Origin: JBDREF01 sp043820045
GTDB taxonomy: Bacteria > Planctomycetota > Phycisphaerae > Sedimentisphaerales > Anaerobacaceae
Direction: 5' to 3'
DNA length: 15,262 bases
NCBI GenBank assembly: GCA_043820045.1
Contig: JBDREF010000267.1
Location: forward strand, 1-15,262
Every line of letters starts with the position of its first letter. The first letter of the stretch is position 1. Positions 8,425 to 15,262 of the stretch are shown in pieces. The notes beneath the pieces are model-generated. The model searched no databases, had not been told where the DNA came from, and saw only the letters and a program-made list of their open reading frames with translations. Both the position numbers and the translations under genes were made by a program.

Positions 8425-8901
8425 TTACAGGCACCAGGGTCTTCGCATGGGCCGCGACATCATTTTGTCGGCCTCAGGATCATTAACGAAACGCTCCGTT
8501 TAAGAATTCCAATTCAGGCTTCGCCCAAGTCGCAGGCAGATATTTGCCACGTGGCAGGTAGTCGTCGAGCGATGAGCCGCCTCGGCCGAAGCGATGGTCT
8601 GCGCACGTGTCTTAACACAATCCAGGAAATTTCGATGATGGCCCTGCCAGTTTGCAGCGTCTGTCCATTGCTGCTTCTCGAACTTTATGTCCTCCAGAAG
8701 CGATTTGGGCATAGCGTCGACATTGCCTCCGTCATCGACGTAAACCCAGCCTTCTGTGCCCTCGAATTTGACGGACAATTGAGTGTTCATGTTCGGCCAT
8801 ATATCGGGCGTCTCCGGGAAATCGTACTCATAGAACCAGCCTCTAAAATGAACGTTCCAAATACTTTTTACCCGAGGGCCAGCTTCTGCAATGTACACCA
8901 T
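8425..8901 (-). pseudogene. Gfo/Idh/MocA dehydrogenase remnant, 5'-truncated with internal stop
   Basis: Only the C-terminal part of a Gfo/Idh/MocA-type NAD(P)-dependent oxidoreductase is left. The open frame from ATG 8901 to TAA 8500 (133 codons) includes the family signatures VKFEGTEGWVYVD, HHRNFLDCVKTR and ANICLRLGRSLNW. The N-terminal Rossmann domain and catalytic lysine region are absent, and an in-frame TGA sits two codons before the ATG. After the TAA at 8500-8502 the same frame continues as TERFVNDPEADKMMSRPM followed by RRPWCL and a natural TAA at 8425-8427. That is the expected C-terminal tail of this family. So a full-length gene lost its 5' part and gained a nonsense codon (an AAA or similar lysine codon to TAA is the simplest change). 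It lies 36 bases after the DUF4340 gene. A short functional protein from the 133-codon frame is possible but unlikely. Confidence 0.85.
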
Positions 8902-8937
8902 GGAGGCTCAGCTAAGCCGATTGTCGTAGTGAACCGT

Positions 8938-10125
8938 CTACGGCTCTGCCTTGGCCGTATTGGGATCTTCGGCAGGCACAGTATTGGGGTCCTCGAACAA
9001 TGGCGCGGCAGTCAAATCAGGCATCACAGTGATGGGGGTTTCGCTGCCCTCTTCTTTAGGCTTTTCCTCGTCCTCGAGCAGATCCGAGAGCCCCTTTGTC
9101 AGATTCTTCGCCTTCCAGTCGGCAATTTCGTAAACCCAGCCCTGATGTGCCTTGGTGAATTCCTCGGCTTTGTCTCGGGCCAGCAGCTTGGCCTCCTTGG
9201 CCTTCAACTCTTCTTCCGTTTCAACGTCGCTGCCCTTGGTCACAGGCGTCGTGTCCATAAAATCCGACGTCGAAGTGATGTACGTCTTGTCGTCCTTCTG
9301 TGCAATCTTCAGGGTATAGACTGTCGAATCCTTGAGTTTACAGACATATTGCTTATCGAAGGCCAGGTCGGACGATTTCTTCCTGACGTCGTCGCAACTC
9401 AGACTGGTCAGAGCGGTGAAAACGCTCTGGGCGTCGCTGCTCTTGAGCTTCTTACCCGGCGGAACGTTCTCCATCACGATATCTGTGCCGCCTTCGGCTG
9501 TTTTCAACGTGTACGCGCCATCCGCCGAAGTAACCACGACCGACTCAATGTCGTCACGCTTGGCCGAAATCAGCTCCTGCTCCACATAACTCATCACGCC
9601 GGTTGAAAACCAGGGGACGTCCGAGGCGACATATACTTTGTTGCTCACGGCACTGTCCTTCGAGAGCAATCTTACATACGTGCCCTGCCCAAGCTCTTTG
9701 GTCTTGCCCACAACAACGCCTGCAAGAATCGTCGAATTCGGTTCCGGCGTCATGAACTTGATAACTGTGCGCGCTTTGTCCTCTGTGACCTCCAGGTCTT
9801 CGTGGTTGCCGGGATTATCCGTGACGAATTCAGACGTTTGAATGTCCAGACATTTCGAGATCAAATCGTTGATTTCACTCGTCTTGGCAGGGTAATTGTC
9901 CTTGTTGACCACGACAAAACCGTTTTCCTGTCGTTTGAGGGTAACCGCATCCTCTCCGGCGCCAAGGGCGATACCGCCTATGCCGGAAGGTTCGAGCCCC
10001 TGGATTAGATAGACCAGTGCATCCTGCTCGGCAGCCGGTCTGTTCGAGACCCGCGACTGCACCACAGCCCACAACACCATAAAGACGGCCACAACACCCA
10101 ATATCGTAAGTTTCTTGTTACTCAT
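8938..10125 (-). CDS. DUF4340 protein, partner of GldG-type transporter
   Basis: A 395-residue protein with one N-terminal membrane helix (residues 7-24, LTILGVVAVFMVLWAVV) and a large extracytoplasmic part that fits the DUF4340 family. Visible hallmarks are the early LKRQENGFVV segment, the VGKTKELGQGTYVRL strand and the VYVASDVPWF segment. The final 50 residues are acidic and Pro-rich, with two EDPNT units. In many bacteria DUF4340 genes directly follow GldG-like genes, as here (29-base gap), and the product is thought to be an accessory of that ABC transporter. Its exact role is not established. ATG at 10125 has AAGGAG at 10135-10140, nine bases upstream. The stop is TAG at 8938-8940. Confidence 0.86.
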   Translation of the reverse strand: MSNKKLTILGVVAVFMVLWAVVQSRVSNRPAAEQDALVYLIQGLEPSGIGGIALGAGEDAVTLKRQENGFVVVNKDNYPAKTSEINDLISKCLDIQTSEFVTDNPGNHEDLEVTEDKARTVIKFMTPEPNSTILAGVVVGKTKELGQGTYVRLLSKDSAVSNKVYVASDVPWFSTGVMSYVEQELISAKRDDIESVVVTSADGAYTLKTAEGGTDIVMENVPPGKKLKSSDAQSVFTALTSLSCDDVRKKSSDLAFDKQYVCKLKDSTVYTLKIAQKDDKTYITSTSDFMDTTPVTKGSDVETEEELKAKEAKLLARDKAEEFTKAHQGWVYEIADWKAKNLTKGLSDLLEDEEKPKEEGSETPITVMPDLTAAPLFEDPNTVPAEDPNTAKAEP

Positions 10126-10154
10126 CTAATCAGACTCCTTAGTCCTACATCATA

Positions 10155-12155
10155 TCAAGCATCGCTGGCATGACTAATATAATGCCTTTTTCTAACACTG
10201 CGACGGATACCAAGCAAAACGGCGATTATCAATATGACCGCCGGCGCACCGAGCATATTGGCCTGGCGCAGTTTGTTACCAAGGCTTTCAATCCGCTCGC
10301 GCCTGGTCATTCTGACTTGGCGTAACTGACGCTGGGCTTGATGTATCTTTAATTCAAGCTCCTTTTTCTTCTGCACAATCGAGCTGCCGATAACCTGCTC
10401 CTCACCCTCTTTTGCCGAGTTGACGATAGATTGCAACTCGCTCTGGAAGCCGGCAATTTGCAGGTTGATTTTCTCGACTTCCTGGGCCGTTTCAGCCTCG
10501 GCCTGCCGCTCGATCTCATCGACCACGACGAACGGCCGCTTGAAGTTGCCTCTCGACCGGATGGATACCAAATCGCTCGAACCGCTCAAATCATCAATCG
10601 CATTCAGCATCAGAGTGCTATTGTCCCCGACGACTATCTTGCCGAAGAATGAATTCTGGTAAGCCATCGAGTCGCTTATGAAGTCAACATCCGCGAAAAC
10701 CACCACCGCACAGTCTTGTGCCGCTTCTTTCAATCCTGTGATCGTCTTTTTCACGGTCTTCTCCTCATTGGGATCCGCCGGCTCCCCTGCGGATTCGTCT
10801 TGGCTCGCGGCGACCTCAACCTCGATACCGTTGGGGAAACTGCTCTTGAAGCGGCCGGTGAGCAAGTAGCCCATAGTCTCAGGCCTGGATCCATCGGCAA
10901 ACTTACGCATCAGCATGGTCGCGTCCAGGATCATCAGCTCATACGGATTGTCTATCCTGAATGTGCCGCCCCGGTTTGTCGTCCTGATGATCGGGCGTCG
11001 CTCGATCTTTGCCCCGCCTTCCGAGCCCTCGTTAGGATCAGCAACCTCCTTCAGCACGCCGGAGAACAAGAATCTGACGTTGCTAAGCTGGGCGGTGATA
11101 ACATTGTCCTCGGCAAAACACTGTCCTTCCGGCGTCAAGTTGAGATAACCGATGATTCTCTCGGGCCTTTGACCCGTACGAAGAGACGCCATCGCCGCCA
11201 GGTTCCTGTCACCTGCAAAAGTATTCTCCGGCATCTCAAGGCCCCATGTTCGCAACAGCCTATTCAACTCGGAATTGCGAGGATGCTGCATCTGCATCTG
11301 CATTTGCATCTCCGGCGGCCGGTCCGAAAAGCAATGGGGATCGACACACACAATCGCCCTGCCGCCCTTGAGCACGTACTGGTCTATTGCAAACAGGGTC
11401 CGTTCAGGAAGGTCTTTCGGATGAATAACCAGAAGGATGTCAACGTCGTTGATGTCGTTCACATCTGTCGGTACAGCTTTGACCTCGTACTGCTTGCGCA
11501 AATGTTCGACAAACGTCCACGCAGGCTGCGGCTGCTGGCCCTGCCTCATCATCATCTGCGCCATATACCCGCTCACATCGTCGCCCATCACCGGCAGCGA
11601 ACTCATTATGCCTATTGTCTTTTTCTGCCGGGTAACTGCAGTATCTATCAGGTAGCTGATGTCATACTCGACGAAATTCTGCCGGTCCGGCGAGAAGAAA
11701 GGTATCGCCTTTTCCACTCCGAACTGCGTCTGCACGACCAGGCCGAAGAAGAAGTTTTCCTCTTCAGTTATGGGGAATCGCTGCAGGCCGTATTTCAATG
11801 CCTGCTCCTCGTCATCGGAGAAAGGCCGCGGGTCGATGATCTCCAACTGAACCAAGCCTTTTGAGACGGCAACGTACTCTTCAAGCAATGCTCTGACGAA
11901 CTCGTAATAACTGTTAAAGAACCGAATCTGGTCCGGCCCTTTTAGCGCAGCGGTTTTCGCGTAGTATAACCTGGCCGTGATCGGCTGATTGAGCTTGCCC
12001 AGAATTGACTTTGTACCGTCCGAAAGCGTGTAAAGCTTCTGGTCCGTGACATCAAGCTTAAGCGGCCTGCCGATATTCTGGCAAATACTTATCGCAGAGA
12101 AGATTATCACCAGGACAAAGCCCGCCCCAATAATCGCTCGTATCGTTCGGTTCAT
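10155..12155 (-). CDS. gldG: GldG-family ABC transporter auxiliary protein
   Basis: A 666-residue protein. A membrane helix at about 8-25 is followed by the family motif LYTLSDGTKSIL (41-52), then an extracytoplasmic GldG/ABC-auxiliary domain with WTFVEHLRKQYEV (213-225), VDILLVIHPKDL (238-249) and YVLKGGRAIVCVDP (260-273). A charged coiled-coil region spans about 545-630, before a second helix near 636-650 and a basic tail. This two-helix layout with a large outer domain is typical. In Bacteroidota GldG works with GldF and GldA in gliding motility and secretion; in other phyla the substrate is unknown. Its ATG overlaps the permease stop by one base (TAATG), with AAGGAAGG upstream, a sign of translational coupling. 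A Met-Gln microrepeat lies at 283-290. The symbol reflects family membership, not proven function. Confidence 0.85.
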   Translation of the reverse strand: MNRTIRAIIGAGFVLVIIFSAISICQNIGRPLKLDVTDQKLYTLSDGTKSILGKLNQPITARLYYAKTAALKGPDQIRFFNSYYEFVRALLEEYVAVSKGLVQLEIIDPRPFSDDEEQALKYGLQRFPITEEENFFFGLVVQTQFGVEKAIPFFSPDRQNFVEYDISYLIDTAVTRQKKTIGIMSSLPVMGDDVSGYMAQMMMRQGQQPQPAWTFVEHLRKQYEVKAVPTDVNDINDVDILLVIHPKDLPERTLFAIDQYVLKGGRAIVCVDPHCFSDRPPEMQMQMQMQHPRNSELNRLLRTWGLEMPENTFAGDRNLAAMASLRTGQRPERIIGYLNLTPEGQCFAEDNVITAQLSNVRFLFSGVLKEVADPNEGSEGGAKIERRPIIRTTNRGGTFRIDNPYELMILDATMLMRKFADGSRPETMGYLLTGRFKSSFPNGIEVEVAASQDESAGEPADPNEEKTVKKTITGLKEAAQDCAVVVFADVDFISDSMAYQNSFFGKIVVGDNSTLMLNAIDDLSGSSDLVSIRSRGNFKRPFVVVDEIERQAEAETAQEVEKINLQIAGFQSELQSIVNSAKEGEEQVIGSSIVQKKKELELKIHQAQRQLRQVRMTRRERIESLGNKLRQANMLGAPAVILIIAVLLGIRRSVRKRHYISHASDA
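11286..11309 (-). repeat. Hexanucleotide repeat encoding (MetGln)4
   Basis: Four units of CTGCAT (the last is TTGCAT) in tandem on the plus strand. On the coding strand they read ATGCAR four times, giving alternating Met and Gln at residues 283-290 of the GldG-like protein, just after VDPHCFSDRPPE. The repeat length is a multiple of three, so slippage would change copy number without a frameshift. Confidence 0.8.
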
Positions 12156-12889
12156 TATTTCGCCTTCCTTTCATCCAAAACAATACTGCAAGCGGCAATC
12201 CATCCAACTATCAGCAATACAAAATAGGAGAGGTCCCCGAATTTAAGCACTCCCTTTTGCATCGACTCGAAGTGCGTCTGAAAGCTCATGCTCTCTATCG
12301 CCGAGACCAAGCCGGTCGGCAGGAAAGTTGCGGCGTAGTTCAGGGTCGTCGGCATACCCGCAAAAACAAGCACCGCACAGGCAACTACCGAGAGAACGAA
12401 ACTTATGACCTGGTTCTTGCTCAGGGCCGAGAAGAAACAACCTATGGCAAGGAATCCGCCGGCCATCAGCAAACTGCCGATGTAGCCGGTTATGATCAAG
12501 CCGATATCCGGGTTGCCGAGGTAACTGACCGTTATGACCATGGGGAAAGTGAGGGCCAATGCAATCGCCAGGAACAGCCACGCCGCAAAGAACTTACCCA
12601 GAACCGCCTGGTTTATCGTAATCGGCAAAGTAAACAGCAGCTCAATCGAGCCGACCTTGCGTTCTTCCGCCCACAGACGCATCGCTGTCGAGGGTACCAT
12701 GAAAACAAACAGCAAAGGCAGGTTCATGAAGAACGCGCTCATGTCCGCCTGCCGCATGTCGTAGAAGCCCTGCTTCTCGAAGGCCAGGTAGCCCGAGAAA
12801 AACAGAAAAATCACAAGAAACACGTACGCAAGAGGCGTCGTAAAATAACTCTTCAATTCTCTTTTGAACACAGAACAAAAACTATTCAT
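12155..12889 (-). CDS. gldF: ABC-2 type permease, GldF-like
   Basis: A 244-residue integral membrane protein with six predicted helices (about 20-37, 54-70, 100-122, 130-155, 162-182, 219-238). The cytoplasmic motif EERKVGSIELLFTLP (75-89) is characteristic of ABC-2/GldF-type permeases. It forms the membrane channel of the transporter together with the ATPase encoded upstream and the GldG-like protein encoded downstream. ATG at 12889 is preceded by AGAGGA about eight bases upstream. The gap to the ATPase stop is 56 bases, with no clear promoter or terminator. The TAA stop shares its first base with the ATG of the next gene. Length is normal for the family. Symbol given by family resemblance. 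Confidence 0.88.
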   Translation of the reverse strand: MNSFCSVFKRELKSYFTTPLAYVFLVIFLFFSGYLAFEKQGFYDMRQADMSAFFMNLPLLFVFMVPSTAMRLWAEERKVGSIELLFTLPITINQAVLGKFFAAWLFLAIALALTFPMVITVSYLGNPDIGLIITGYIGSLLMAGGFLAIGCFFSALSKNQVISFVLSVVACAVLVFAGMPTTLNYAATFLPTGLVSAIESMSFQTHFESMQKGVLKFGDLSYFVLLIVGWIAACSIVLDERKAK

Positions 12890-12945
12890 TTCTTATTCCT
12901 CTACAGAAATGCAATGTCGTACTCATCAACTCTGCTACTTAGCTT

Positions 12946-13665
12946 CTATGCACTTTTTGATCTGGTAATCCTTCGGAAAACCGCATCGAGACTGCACTGG
13001 TGCTCTTCCTTCAACTGCTTGGGGGTTGAATCGACAAGTACGCGGCCTCTGGCAATGATTATTGTTCGCGAGCAGACCGCTTCGACTTCTTCAAGAATGT
13101 GGGTCGAGATAATAATACACTTGTTCTTTGACATTTTGTCGATCAGCTTTCTGACCTCATATTTCTGGTTCGGGTCCAGGCCGTCGGTCGGTTCGTCAAG
13201 GACGAGTACATCCGGATCGTGAATCAGCGCCTGCGCCAATCCCACGCGCCGCTTGTACCCCTTCGACAACGTCTCGATCGTCTGATGGTAAACCGAGTCA
13301 ATCGAGCACATCGGCACCACGCGGTCGAGCGCCTTTTTGCGGGCTTTGCCCTTGATCTCGCGAACGTCGCAAATGAACTTCAGGAAGCCCCCTACCGTCA
13401 TCTCGTTATACGCCGGCACATTTTCCGCCAGATAGCCAAGCGATCTCCTGACCGCTATGGGAGCCTGCAGAATATCGTGCCCGCAGATGCTGGCCGTACC
13501 GCTGTCAGGTCGAAGAAAGCACGCCAGTATTCGCATCGCGGTCGTCTTGCCGGCCCCGTTGGGCCCGAGCAGACCCAGAACTTCCCCCTTCTCAACACTG
13601 AACGATATACCGTCAACAGCAACGACGGACCCAAAACTACGCCGAAGTTCTTTGACCTCGATCAT
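12946..13665 (-). CDS. gldA: ABC transporter ATPase, GldA-like
   Basis: A 239-residue ATP-binding subunit that energises the adjacent permease. From MIEVKELRRSFG it shows Walker A GPNGAGKTT (34-42), the Q-loop region replaced by YLAENVPAYNEMT, signature LSKGYKRRVGLAQAL, Walker B VLVLDEPTDGLDP and the H-loop IISTH. The LSKGY form in place of LSGGQ is usual for GldA/CcmA-like exporters. The start at ATG 13665 has GGAG at 13672-13675, six bases upstream. An in-frame TTG at 13704 would add 13 residues that do not belong to the family and has no ribosome site. First gene of the minus-strand operon; a putative promoter lies about 70 bases upstream. Confidence 0.92.
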   Translation of the reverse strand: MIEVKELRRSFGSVVAVDGISFSVEKGEVLGLLGPNGAGKTTAMRILACFLRPDSGTASICGHDILQAPIAVRRSLGYLAENVPAYNEMTVGGFLKFICDVREIKGKARKKALDRVVPMCSIDSVYHQTIETLSKGYKRRVGLAQALIHDPDVLVLDEPTDGLDPNQKYEVRKLIDKMSKNKCIIISTHILEEVEAVCSRTIIIARGRVLVDSTPKQLKEEHQCSLDAVFRRITRSKSA

Positions 13666-13731
13666 GTCTATCTCCAAAAAACATGTACCAACCTTTGCCC
13701 CCAACCTCCCAGGCTCTCACGAAGATATATA

Positions 13732-13759
13732 AATCTACCCAAAAATCCTTGACAGTCAA
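13732..13759 (-). promoter_or_regulatory. Putative promoter of the ABC operon
   Basis: Minus-strand TTGACT (13759-13754) with TAGATT (13737-13732) after 16 bases. The -35 box matches at five of six positions and the -10 at four. It lies about 66 bases upstream of ATG 13665. The -35 box shares one base and an 11-bp palindrome with the divergent promoter. Confidence 0.35.
13749..13759. promoter_or_regulatory. 11-bp palindrome shared by divergent -35 boxes
   Basis: TTGACAGTCAA: perfect arms TTGAC/GTCAA around a single central A. Each arm forms most of a -35 box, one for each direction. Possible operator or simply the result of two back-to-back promoters. Confidence 0.4.
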
Positions 13760-13777
13760 TACCTATCTGCCGATTAT
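13749..13777 (+). promoter_or_regulatory. Putative promoter of the DUF362 gene
   Basis: Perfect TTGACA at 13749-13754, 17-base spacer, GATTAT at 13772-13777 (four of six matches). Predicted start near 13784 gives a short leader of about 35 bases before ATG 13819. Confidence 0.5.
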
Positions 13778-13818
13778 TTTGTTCGCGAGCTTAAAAAGCA
13801 CATTATCAATGCGTACTT

Positions 13819-14610
13819 ATGAGCCAGGTAGCCAGCGTAAAATTCGTCGATTATCCCCGCAGCGTGGCCAAAGCTCTGGACCTGCTTGGAGCCGGCGCCC
13901 GGCTGCCGCAACAGGGTCTCATAATTATTAAGCCGAACCTCACGAATTCGTCGCCGCCCCCGGTAACGACGGCCGTCGCCGCGGCCGAAGCGGTTTACAA
14001 TTACTGCCGGGCGCACACAAACGCCGAGATTGCGATAGGCGAGGGCTGCGGGAGCGGCACAACCGCCGATGTATTCTCCGCCCTTGGATACAGCCACCTG
14101 GCCGAGAAATACGGCCTGGAATTGATTGATTTTAACGAGTCGGAGACCGCGATCGTCAAAAACGATAACGCCCTGCAGTTGAAGTATTTTCACATTCCGC
14201 GCATTGTACGGCAGGCTTTCATAATTTCACTGCCCGTATTGAAGGACCACAGCTTCACAAAAACCACCATCGCAATGAAGAACATGTTCGGCATCGCCCC
14301 GGGCAGATTCTACGCCGGCTCGTGGAACAAAGCGAAGCTGCACAGCCCCTCGACCGACAAATCCGTCGTAGATATATGCACGTACAAAAAGCCGGGTCTG
14401 TCGGTCGTGGATGCTTCGGTGGCTCTTACGGGAATGCACTTAGCCGGCAAACCGAAGAAACTGGGGCTTATCCTGACCGGCTTTGACCCCGTCGCCGTGG
14501 ACACCATCGGCAGCAAGCTGCTCGGCCACAACCCGAAAAAACTGCCCTACCTGACCCTCGCCAACGGCCCGCTCGGGGACATGGACAACATCAAAATACT
14601 GGAAGACTGA
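13819..14610 (+). CDS. DUF362 domain protein
   Basis: A 263-residue protein of the DUF362 family. Seen are IKPNLTN (37-43), PPPVTT (46-51), the glycine-rich IGEGCGSGTT (73-82), SLPVLKDHSFTKTTIAMKNM (137-156) and TGFDPVAVDTIG (220-231). Many relatives add a C-terminal 4Fe-4S ferredoxin domain. This one has no cysteine cluster (only C63, C77 and C187) and stops after the core domain. The biochemical role of DUF362 is not known. The only in-frame start is ATG 13819, since TAA lies upstream at 13792. No Shine-Dalgarno sequence is visible, in contrast to most genes here. It is divergent from the ABC operon and convergent with the DUF3616 gene, with only 38 bases between the stops and no clear terminator. 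Confidence 0.86.
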   Translation: MSQVASVKFVDYPRSVAKALDLLGAGARLPQQGLIIIKPNLTNSSPPPVTTAVAAAEAVYNYCRAHTNAEIAIGEGCGSGTTADVFSALGYSHLAEKYGLELIDFNESETAIVKNDNALQLKYFHIPRIVRQAFIISLPVLKDHSFTKTTIAMKNMFGIAPGRFYAGSWNKAKLHSPSTDKSVVDICTYKKPGLSVVDASVALTGMHLAGKPKKLGLILTGFDPVAVDTIGSKLLGHNPKKLPYLTLANGPLGDMDNIKILED

Positions 14611-14648
14611 TCCCTACACCTCTGGCATTTGCAAGCCACGTCTTCGTC

Positions 14649-15262
14649 CTATAACCGAAGCCAGATTCCACGAAAAGTCTTCCTGTCGGGGTTGGCCAGA
14701 TACTTGTTCAGGCACGTCCCGTCTTTCTCGAATTCACCTTCCAAACACTCGTGCGGGCCGGCGACTTTGACCGGTATTGAACCATCGTCGCTAAGAAGCA
14801 GCAATCTATCGGAACCAGCAAACGGTATCAATGCTTCCGGCGTGAATTCGCTGCGGCCCGTGTCCAGTTTCCGCACCAGAACCGGCTTCTGGCCTTTTCT
14901 TCCCGACCAGCGATACAGAACAAACCCGGCATCGTCATCGTCCGGGCCGCCGGCAATGATAAAATACGTCTTGTGGAAACCGGAATATTCCATGCTCCTT
15001 ATCCCCAAACCCTGCAAGTCCCACAATATGGGTTCGCCAAAGACAGGCGTCTCGCCCCTTTCGACAATTCCATCCGCATTCTGCAAAGGCACAATAAGCG
15101 CCTGCGGCCGGCGACTCGATACGCCCACAGGACGGGGATTCCTGAACCCGATGTAGATTGTCCTGCCGTCGGCTGACGCGCAAAGGGCCTCGATGTTAAG
15201 GCCTTCTTCCTTTGGCGCGAGTTTTTCAAGGTCCTTCTTTTTAAGGTCGTCGCCAAACCGCG
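14649..15262 (-). CDS. DUF3616 protein, C-terminal part (5' end outside window)
   Basis: The minus-strand frame is open from the right edge to TAG at 14649-14651, 203 residues. It contains GLNIEALCASADGRTIYIGF, then RNPRP, ALIVPLQN, GEPILWDLQGLGIRSMEY and YFIIAGGPDDD. This is the pattern of DUF3616, a beta-propeller-like family in which residues after 'GLNIE' form successive blades. Start codon and any signal peptide lie outside the window. A GTG at 15128 in the frame is not a plausible start, because family sequence continues upstream of it. Function is unknown. It converges on the DUF362 gene. Confidence 0.8.
   Translation of the reverse strand, partial: RFGDDLKKKDLEKLAPKEEGLNIEALCASADGRTIYIGFRNPRPVGVSSRRPQALIVPLQNADGIVERGETPVFGEPILWDLQGLGIRSMEYSGFHKTYFIIAGGPDDDDAGFVLYRWSGRKGQKPVLVRKLDTGRSEFTPEALIPFAGSDRLLLLSDDGSIPVKVAGPHECLEGEFEKDGTCLNKYLANPDRKTFRGIWLRL

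Noticed and set aside
8551..9606. 351-codon plus-strand frame opposite DUF4340 and the dehydrogenase remnant
   Set aside because: Runs across a gene boundary on the other strand, with no recognisable domain or ribosome site.
10716..11864. 382-codon plus-strand frame opposite the GldG-like gene
   Set aside because: Composition is rich in His, Arg and Leu with no family motif, and the opposite strand has a clear GldG protein. It is an antisense shadow.
12257..13222. 321-codon plus-strand frame opposite permease and ATPase
   Set aside because: Highly charged, low-complexity translation without motifs; both minus-strand genes are certain.
13666..13704. Extended start of the ABC ATPase at TTG 13704
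   Set aside because: Adds residues not belonging to the family and has no ribosome site; GGAG correctly precedes ATG 13665.
14611..14648. Possible terminator between the convergent DUF362 and DUF3616 genes
   Set aside because: Only a 4-bp TGGC/GCCA stem and no T-run.

Overview
The window looks like chromosomal DNA of a planctomycete-type bacterium (PVC group, most likely a Phycisphaerae/Sedimentisphaerales-like lineage). This is an inference from gene content, not from a marker gene. The signs are a GldA/GldF/GldG-type ABC transporter set followed by a DUF4340 protein, a pseudopilin with an H-X9-D tail, a membrane/spermidine-synthase/TPR fusion, secreted FG-GAP and HEAT-repeat proteins, and remnants of a Gfo/Idh/MocA dehydrogenase. 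Base composition is moderate and even, and most starts have a clear AAGGAG-like Shine-Dalgarno sequence. No RNA gene, CRISPR array, transposase or attachment site was seen.

Layout. Almost everything from 13665 down to 1 is on the minus strand, in close head-to-tail order. The order is ABC ATPase (13665-12946), six-TM ABC-2 permease (12889-12155), GldG-like protein (12155-10155, overlapping the permease stop by one base), DUF4340 protein (10125-8938), a decayed dehydrogenase fragment (8901-8425), secreted seven-bladed FG-GAP protein (8406-7168), secreted HEAT-repeat protein (7149-5053), pseudopilin (4917-4228), spermidine-synthase-like fusion (4198-911), and a sugar phosphate isomerase/epimerase that runs off the left edge (809-1). 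A good sigma70-like promoter with an inverted repeat at its start point lies in the 135-base gap before the pseudopilin, so the last three genes probably form their own unit. On the right, a DUF362 gene reads on the plus strand (13819-14610), divergent from the ABC operon. It converges with a DUF3616 gene that enters from the right edge (15262-14649, minus).

How the genes fit together. The ATPase, permease, GldG-like and DUF4340 proteins match the parts of a gliding-motility-type (GldAFG) ABC transporter, whose substrate is not known in this group. The FG-GAP and HEAT proteins carry signal peptides and probably act outside the cytoplasm. Their tight spacing (18 bases) suggests co-expression. 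The isomerase and the lost Gfo/Idh/MocA dehydrogenase suggest a past or present link to sugar metabolism.

Most notable points: the dehydrogenase fragment is both 5'-truncated and interrupted by an in-frame TAA, after which the expected C-terminal tail still reads in frame. The divergent promoters at 13732-13777 share an 11-bp palindrome. The fusion protein contains a 69-bp-period imperfect duplication in an extracytoplasmic loop. I found no clear evidence of a wholly new system. The nearest candidate is the GldAFG-DUF4340 transporter linked to secreted repeat proteins.
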